Shown: positions 58,016 through 64,000 of the stretch, one piece after another
Position numbering within the stretch: the first letter of the stretch is position 1
Layout: each line of letters opens with the position of its first letter
DNA from: Zingiber officinale
Taxonomy: Eukaryota; Streptophyta; Magnoliopsida; Zingiberales; Zingiberaceae
Assembly (NCBI RefSeq): GCF_018446385.1
Contig: NC_055987.1
Location: forward strand, 12,361,705 to 12,425,704
Reading direction: 5' to 3'
Length of the DNA stretch: 64,000 bases
Position numbers and translations under genes: made by a program
Notes under the pieces: model-generated
Seen by the model: the letters and a program-made list of their open reading frames with translations, nothing else
The model's database searches: none
Told to the model about the DNA's origin: nothing

Positions 58016-58345
58016 AATAGTGGAGACCTGGGTTTAAGGTCGCCGCTCGACCGTTGGTTGAGACCTGGGTTTAACGTCGCCGCTCGACGATATGATGAAG
58101 ACTCGGATTTAAGGTCGCCGCTCGACCGTTGGTGGAGACCTGAGTTTAACGTCGCCGCTCGACGGTTGGTGGAGATGTTGGTTTAACGTCGCTGCTCGAC
58201 GGTTGGTGGAGACCTAGGTTTAACGTCTCCGTTCGACGATTTGATGAAGACTCGGGTTTAAGGTCGCCGCTCGACCGTTGGTGGAGACCTGGGTTTAACT
58301 TCGTCGCTCGACGATTTTCACATGGGTTTATAGTCGCCGCTCGAC
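58015..58345. repeat. LARD tandem array 2
   Basis: About eight units of roughly 40-45 bp: 'ttggtggagacctgggtttaacgtcgccgctcgac'. Two forms alternate (gtttaacgtc and gtttaaggtc). Confidence 0.85.
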
Positions 58346-58374
58346 TTCTAGAGCCTATGGCTCTAATATAACCC

Positions 58375-59000
58375 AAACCCGGCCGATCAGCGCGGGAGTC
58401 TCTGACTTTGAGCCCGTGACTCTAATATAATATAATCCCGGCCGATCGGCGCGAGAGTCTTCGACATTGAGCCCGCAACTCTAACATAATATAATCCCGG
58501 CCGATGGCACAAGAGTCTTCGACATTAAGCCCGCGGCTCTAACATAATTTAATCCCGACTGATCGGCACGGGAGTCTTCGACATTGAGCCCGCGACTCTA
58601 ACATAATATAGTCCCGGCCGATCGGCACGGCACGGGAGTCTTCGACATTAAGCCTGTGGTTCTAACATAATATAATCCTGGCCGATTGGCACAGGAGTCT
58701 TCGACGTCGAGCTTGTGGCTCTAATATAATGTAAACCCAGCCGATCGGCACGAGAGTCTTCGACATTGAGCCCGCGGCTCTAACATAATATAATCCTGGC
58801 CGATCCGCATGGAAGTCTTCAACATCGAGCCTGTGGCTCTAACATAATATAATCCCGACCGATCGACACGGGAGTCTTCAACATCGAGCTTGTGGCTCTA
58901 ATATAATGTAAATCCAGCCAATCGACACGGGAGTCTTCAACATTGAGCTTATGGCTCTAATATAAAACAAGCCCGGCCTATTGGCACGGGAGTGTTTGAC
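58375..59000. repeat. LARD tandem array 3
   Basis: About ten units of roughly 60 bp: 'cccggccgatcggcacgggagtcttcgacatt' plus 'gagcccgcggctctaacataatataat'. Confidence 0.88.
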
Positions 59001-59211
59001 CGGAGAACTATGGTAGATCCTATGATCGAAAGAGAAAATACAATGGAAAAACTGACTTGTCGTCCAACAGAGGACCTGACTCAATTCCTCGACTCCCAAA
59101 TACCCATGGAGTGAGGAGAATATGATATGTTCGTCGAAACCCACCAAAGTCATGAGTATGACAGAATTTTTCGACGTTGTCCATCTTCAAGTTCCAGATT
59201 AGACGAAGTTT

Positions 59212-59227
59212 CCACAGACGGTGCCAA
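59212..59227 (-). other. Primer binding site of the LARD
   Basis: TTGGCACCGTCTGTGG on the minus strand, two bases from the LTR. It differs from the Tat site at 45145 mainly by one transition. Confidence 0.75.
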
Positions 59228-59229
59228 TA

Positions 59230-60447
59230 TGATCCTGTCGGGAATATGGGAAGACGGAATTATCAGTGTGACATGGATGGGATGTTGACCGTATCTCCAT
59301 GACCCAGATGGTGAGTTGTCTTCTGTGTTGACCAAGTCATCAAAAGTCCTCTAGTCAACAATACCTGCAGCCAGCGACTGGGTTGTCCCAGTCGCTAGTA
59401 CCCCGATACTCGAGGCGAATCCCACGAATATATAAGCAGTCGAACAATAGTAGAATAACTAAATAACCACAAGATGAGTACAGTGACGTACCTGGCCCGA
59501 GGGGGGGGGGCGCCCTCAGATGGATCAGTGAGCTGATCGCAGTGCTAATCGAGTCGTCGCACCCTGACGAGTAGATGGATGTGAGTCAGTTGAGGACCCA
59601 GATTTGAGGGCGGCGACATGGAATCCAGTCCAGCAGAGATCCAAAAAGACGATGTGTAAGCCGGATATGATAACGGCTCGCAAGTCGGCACATGGCACGC
59701 AGGCCGGATAATACCAGTAACTCACAAGCATAATAATGGTGCGAATAGCGAAATACATCGGCTCGATGGCTAGAACCCCATCTCGACTAGAAGGCCGATG
59801 TAGACAGATAGTACGAGCGGTGCTGGCCGCTAGAGGCGGCACCCGCTGCTCGAGGCGGCGGCGGTGGCCGCAGGAGGTAGCGGCGATGGCTGTAGGAGGT
59901 TGAGGCGGCGGCCGTTGGGGGTGGTGGTGCACGCTGGCTATGACACATGGAGGTGGTTGTAGTGCGGGGATGTGGCTGCAACGCGGGAGGCAGCCGGCCA
60001 GGGGGCTATGATGTGCTCCCAGCGGCGACGATGGCGCGAAGAGGCCACGACATATGAGGAGGAGCGCCTGGAGCTGCGTCTGAGTCGTCGGCTGATATCA
60101 ACATGGTTGAGGCTGTGCGACAGAGGAGAAACGACGACCGGATGTTTCTGTCGGCGAGAGGAGAGGAGAAGGTGGCGGAGAGGGAAAGCGGAGGTGGCCT
60201 CGCTAGCCAGAGATGGCCAGTGCTGAGGACGCTGAGTAGGAGCGATGTCAAGGCGCGGTCAGCGACGATCCAGGTAGAGGGAACAACTCCAAACCTCGGC
60301 GGCGGCGGAAAACCAGAGCATCAAAAAACATTCCCTGTCGGTGAACAGTGCCACCCCTTAAAACCAAAACCCTCCCCATCTCAAAAGTCCAAAATGCCAC
60401 TCCCTTATTCCTTAATTACTCCTATGCCCTCTGTTACATCCGCATCA
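59230..60447 (-). repeat. LARD right LTR
   Basis: 1,218 bp, TGATCCTGTCGGG to CCGCATCA, followed by CCAGG. It differs from the left LTR at many positions and by indels, so the LARD is the oldest LTR element of the nest. Confidence 0.88.
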
Positions 60448-60599
60448 CCAGGTAATCACATAATCAAGGTTATAGGGAATAAAATATAATCAAATGTTGT
60501 TTAGTTCAACGTATGTAATGCAACAAAAATTTATTTATTTGAAGGTTTTAATAAATAACTTAATTTAATATTTTAGTATATTACTCTCCGTTACAAAAC

Positions 60600-60840
60600 C
60601 AACCCTATATATTATTTTTTCATTTTTTCCATTTTTTAATTTTTTTATGGTTTTTTAATTTTTTTTCTTTTCTTTTAATTTTCTTTTACTTTTTTTTTTT
60701 TTGGTGTTTTTACGTTTTTTATGTGTTTTTTAAACTTTTTTCTTTTTTACGTATTTTTTTTAAATTTTTTTTTGTTTTTTAAATTTTTTATGATTTTTCC
60801 TTTTTTTTTAGGTTTTTTTATTTTTTATTTTTGTTTTTCA
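60600..60840. repeat. T-rich low-complexity tract
   Basis: Almost only T with scattered A, C and G, inside the right part of the split MITE. Confidence 0.85.
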
Positions 60841-61040
60841 CCTGATATTTTTGTTAAAAAAATCATTAATTTCGGAATAAAAAAAATATTAATTTTTTGA
60901 TTTCAGTTTGTATGTCCCTTTTACTGACATGTCGGATATGAAATATTATTCGAGAATTATCTAAATCAAATAAAATTTTAGTTAATAATCTTGGATGAAT
61001 TACTAAAATTATTAAAGATAACTCTCAACTAAATGTACCC

Positions 61041-61165
61041 TAAACATTAATAATATTTACGATGAATTCATGTCAACCATTATAACTGTAGTAGTTTTCA
61101 ATTTTACCATATTAATGGATGATAGTTAGATTGGATGGTACATACATCATTTAGTTTAATTTTAA
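61041..61165 (+). repeat. Dispersed repeat R, copy 2, right part
   Basis: Resumes the repeat split at 43145; matches 31150-31255 ('ggatgatagttagatt...catcatttagt'). Confidence 0.6.
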
Positions 61166-61167
61166 TA

Positions 61168-61204
<37 letters not shown>

Positions 61205-61205
61205 A
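61168..61205. repeat. (ATT)n microsatellite
   Basis: About twelve ATT units next to the end of repeat R. Confidence 0.9.
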
Positions 61206-61209
61206 TAGA

Positions 61210-63642
61210 AAAACTTATTTACCTTCTGGGGTTTGGGATCAGTATGGGGCTGTTATGTTTTATGGTGAAGCCCACGACCAATATGAACCAGGAACAATAC
61301 ACAAAATACTTTTAATTCTGATTATTTTTAACCAATTCATCGAAATAAGTAAACTACACACTATTCTTAGATAAGTTATCGAATTCAAGCATTATTATTC
61401 TTGTCCTGATCTCATCTCCTTCCTTGTTTTCCCATTTGTGACAAAGAGGACGTACTCAAGCCTCTGACACCACCTATAGAACCTACACCATGTTGACCTA
61501 CTTATCTAAACAATGCCAGCCCTCCTCATTCCTCACTCGCAAATGTGAGTTCAGTCACCTCAACAAGCACTCAAAACTAACTATCAGCCGCCACCAGACA
61601 CACACAACCAGCCAGAGCTTCATTTATTCCATAACGTGTCATGTGCCTCGATCCAGCAGAGAGAGGGCCCTCCCTCTCCTCACTTTAGGACCAAAAAAAA
61701 AACTCTCTCCGTTTTCACGTACCTCTGTTTTGAGCTTGTCCTGATGCTGCTATCACGGAGGGTTACCACTTAAAGATGATTGAGTTGAAATTCAGGGTTG
61801 ATAGGAAGTAAATCCTTGTACTCTGAAATCACATCCTCCATTCACTGGGTTTCTGACGGGACTTGTTGGCATTCAACCAGCTGCTATACTTCCTTTCTTA
61901 ATCATCCTCATTATGCATGGCCTTTTGTTCGGACAAAATGCATGAGCCAGCCGGGCAGCAGGATTCTTTCGGTCGGGTGCGTGTCGAGTTCTCATTGAAT
62001 CGCATGATCCTTGCTGGGTCCAGCTCATGTGGTTCATCAGCATTAGCATCCGAGGCCATGCGGTGTGTTTGAAAAGACAGTAACGAGAATCAATAATTAG
62101 TTACTGACAAGAGACAATTCATTTGTGTGTAGTCCAACTCCAACGGCGAAGTTCCTTTGGTTACACACTACGTCCTCGGCAAGATATATACGCAGATGAG
62201 GTCCGTCTATAATTGAGACTGCCAGTGGAGGTACAATCTTTTAGTCTAATTTGACAGTCTGAGATTCAGCTTTACTTGAATTCTGCATGCCCCCACCCTA
62301 CCGGTTCTTGTCAGAATCCTCTCAAATAATGAAGACTAGAGATTATAAATTATTCGTACTAGTAATTATATTAGAGGTAAATTGTATTGCTTTTGATGAG
62401 AATAAAAAGAATTTAATTGTGGTGAATTAATTGGAGCAGCAGCCTCTGTTGCCGCATCGAATCGGTAGCTTACAGACGAAGTGACCTAAACACGACCAGC
62501 ATGACTAGGATGCATGCAGCCTTTAGGTTTGGGTGGGCCCGAGCTAACGGTCCCACCCGCCGACGTCGACGTGGCAAGATTGAAGGCCTCGTGTAATTAT
62601 TGTTTACTAAATATGTTATGTTATGATAATTTCTTTCTAAGACAATTGTCATAATTTGGTGCCAATATATTCAAGTTTATATTTGGCAATTCTAAGCCAC
62701 ATTTAATATTAAAAAGTTAAAAAATAAAATAAAATATTAACTTTAAAATGGCTTTTACTCGTCATCGATTCTTTTCCCTACTTGCAATCTTCCATCGTGG
62801 TTTTTATTTTCCATTTTTGTTTCCCTTCAAAATCTGATCTTATCCGATCAGTCGCCCCAAAGTGAGTACGCATACGTGTAAATGGAAAGCATACGAGGGG
62901 CCAGAATACAAAGACGCTAACAAAAATAGAAAATAATACAGAGAAAGCGAGAGAGAGAGAGAGAGAGAAAAGTGGCAGCAGGAATCTTGTGGATTGAGCC
63001 ACGTTCCTTAAATACGCTCCTACATAAGCATTTATTTTCTACAGGAAAGCTTTCCCCTCTGGTTCACCTCTGTTACCTGCCTCGTGACTGGCCCCGGAAC
63101 GGGACCCACTACGGCAGGCCGAGCGGACCCATCCACACTGCCCCGCTCATTACGCCGCGCCGGTTCGATTTTGTGCCGTACGTCAGAATTGGACCAACGG
63201 CCAGGATCGGCAGTTAGCGCGTGAGTTTTGGGTACAATATGGGGACGGCAAGGAGGGGAAAGTGTTAGTTGCTCCGCCCAGGTCGCGGTCTGGTCACCGG
63301 TTTTAACCCCTTCTTTTGCCTTTTTTTCGGGAGTCGAACCCGTGAAGGGTGCGATTACCGCATACCTTCCATTTTTTTAATGGGATTTCCTTCCACTCTA
63401 GTGGAGAAGAAAGGGTGAGAGCATCTTTGCCAGCGAGGAAATTGAAGGATCGAAGCTTTCACTGAAAGGGAAAGGATGAGCAGTCAAAGCTGCGATTTTT
63501 TCCCCGCCTCGCCGTTCCTCGCATTTAAATCTCCATCTGTTGGCTCTGAGCTCGACCGCATAGCATCCCGAGTACTCCTGGCTCAGAGCAGGGAAAGTCG
63601 AGACCTTTGAGGGGGAGGAAGAGGTGGGAAGGTGCTGCTGCA
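61210..63642. other. Low-copy intergenic and promoter region of the TPR-like gene
   Basis: No convincing gene. 61400-62050 has short open frames without domains. 62560-62577 has a CGACGTCGACGTGGC box of ACGT-type cis elements. A (GA)n run lies at 62943-62968. 63060-63250 is GC-rich. A perfect pol III B-box-like word GGTTCGACTCC lies on the minus strand at 63332-63342 without a complete tRNA fold. Confidence 0.45.
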
Positions 63643-64000
63643 ATGGCAGCCAGCTCACCTCCTCTCGCCTCGGAGAAGAAGCCATGGTGGCTGAGTAACA
63701 AGAAGGTGCGTTTCGATCTTGTCCCGTTTCTCTCCGAACTTCCGTACTACCACCTTTCATGGCGGACTTTCCGGTGTTCTCGTGTTCATCGGACCTTGAT
63801 GGAGTTTTCCCCTGTTTTACAGCGAAATGTGTATCAAAATCTAATCTTTTGTCTTGTCCCTGCGGTTAGGTGGTCGACAAGTACCTGAGGGAAGCCCGGT
63901 CTCTCATCGCAACGCAAGAGCAGTCCAACGTAGTCTCCGCGGTAGGCCTCCTCGACGCCGCCCTCGCCCTTTCCCCGCGCATGGAGGCCGCGCTCGAGCT
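63643..64000 (+). CDS. TPR-like protein, first two exons (partial at window edge)
   Basis: Exon 1 is 63643-63705 (MAASSPPLASEKKPWWLSNKK), with donor GTGCGT. Exon 2 starts at 63870 after the acceptor GGTTAG, in phase 0 (VVDKYLREARSLIATQEQSN...), and runs off the window. The stretch VGLLDAALALSPRMEAALEL fits a tetratricopeptide helix pair, a protein-interaction repeat. I recall plant TPR proteins with a similar WWLSN...KYLREA start, but cannot name the gene. The leader is GC-rich and the codon use is GC-rich like the PADRE gene. The ATG is the first in a good context. It appears intact as far as visible. Confidence 0.7.

Larger units (their letters stand above)
43199..60447 (-). mobile_element. 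Non-autonomous Tat-like LTR element (LARD), split by nested insertions
   Basis: It starts TGATCCTGTCGGG and ends CCGCATCA, with TSD CCAGG at 43194-43198 and 60448-60452. The left LTR is 43199-44158 plus 56245-56579 and the right LTR is 59230-60447. The internal part is only 56580-59229 and holds tandem repeats and no polymerase or gag. A primer site TTGGCACCGTCTGTGG (minus, 59227-59212) closely resembles that of the Tat element at 45145, and a purine tract (minus, about 56592-56580) fixes the orientation. It must be moved by enzymes supplied in trans. Confidence 0.85.
43146..61040. mobile_element. Harbinger/Tourist-like MITE split by a 17-kb LTR-element nest
   Basis: TAA at 43143-43145 and 61041-61043 flanks termini GGGTACATTTGGTT and (right end inward) GGGTACATTTAGTT. 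Only 43146-43198 and 60453-61040 belong to it, so the original was about 640 bp. The right part is extremely T-rich (60600-60840). No gene. Confidence 0.75.

Noticed and set aside
61135..61374. Tyr-run protein
   Set aside because: The Tyr run is the (ATT)n microsatellite; no other support.

Overview
The window is nuclear DNA of a flowering plant, most likely a commelinid monocot; ginger-order (Zingiberales) is only a guess. The grounds are intron-containing host genes, one very GC-rich single-exon gene, long Tekay/Del-type LTRs, Tat-type Gypsy and SIRE-type Copia retrotransposons, CACTA, hAT and PIF/Harbinger transposons, and cytosine-methylation-style decay. Roughly nine tenths is transposable element. 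I see three host genes: ribosomal protein eL29 (26941-27322, minus), a small MGN...-starting PADRE/DUF4228 protein (29284-29766, plus), and the first exons of a TPR-like protein running off the right edge (63643-64000, plus).

Layout. 1-6992: the 3' part of a decayed plus-strand Tekay/Del chromovirus with its 3' LTR. It sits inside the third gene of a minus-strand SIRE-type Copia element (6993-22213; 5' LTR 20903-22213). That Copia element is also split inside its RNase H gene by a recent 7.2-kb gag-only LTR element (9294-16475, target duplication AAGAG). The Copia element itself seems to lie in a PIF/Harbinger transposon whose right part is 22214-24193. 24197-30950 is a low-copy island with eL29, a Tourist-like MITE and the PADRE gene. 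30950-42925 holds a dispersed repeat, a CACTA element, a hAT element fused to the CACTA gene at a 16-bp direct repeat, and old Copia debris.

43146-61040 is a four-level nest whose boundaries I could read base by base. A Harbinger-like MITE (TSD TAA) is split by a minus-strand non-autonomous Tat-like element (43199-60447, TSD CCAGG). Its left LTR is split by a 667-bp TRIM (44159-56239, TSD GAAAC). The TRIM's left LTR is split by an 11.4-kb Tat-lineage Gypsy element (44262-55670, TSD GGCCT). LTR divergence falls inward, as nesting demands. The Tat element carries gag, a polyprotein with two RNase H domains, a 17-unit array of TATA-box-bearing repeats, and a clean three-exon antisense gene (Transposase_28-like). 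61041-64000 is low-copy sequence ending in the TPR-like gene.

The most unusual signal is a set of arrays of short GATC-rich quasi-palindromes (form: ATCGATC-GGTC-GATCGAT or GATCGGTC-n-GACCGATC). They occur in the LTRs and in the region after pol or gag of more than one Copia family. In the young gag-only element the two LTRs look identical except across these hairpin arrays, where they differ strongly.
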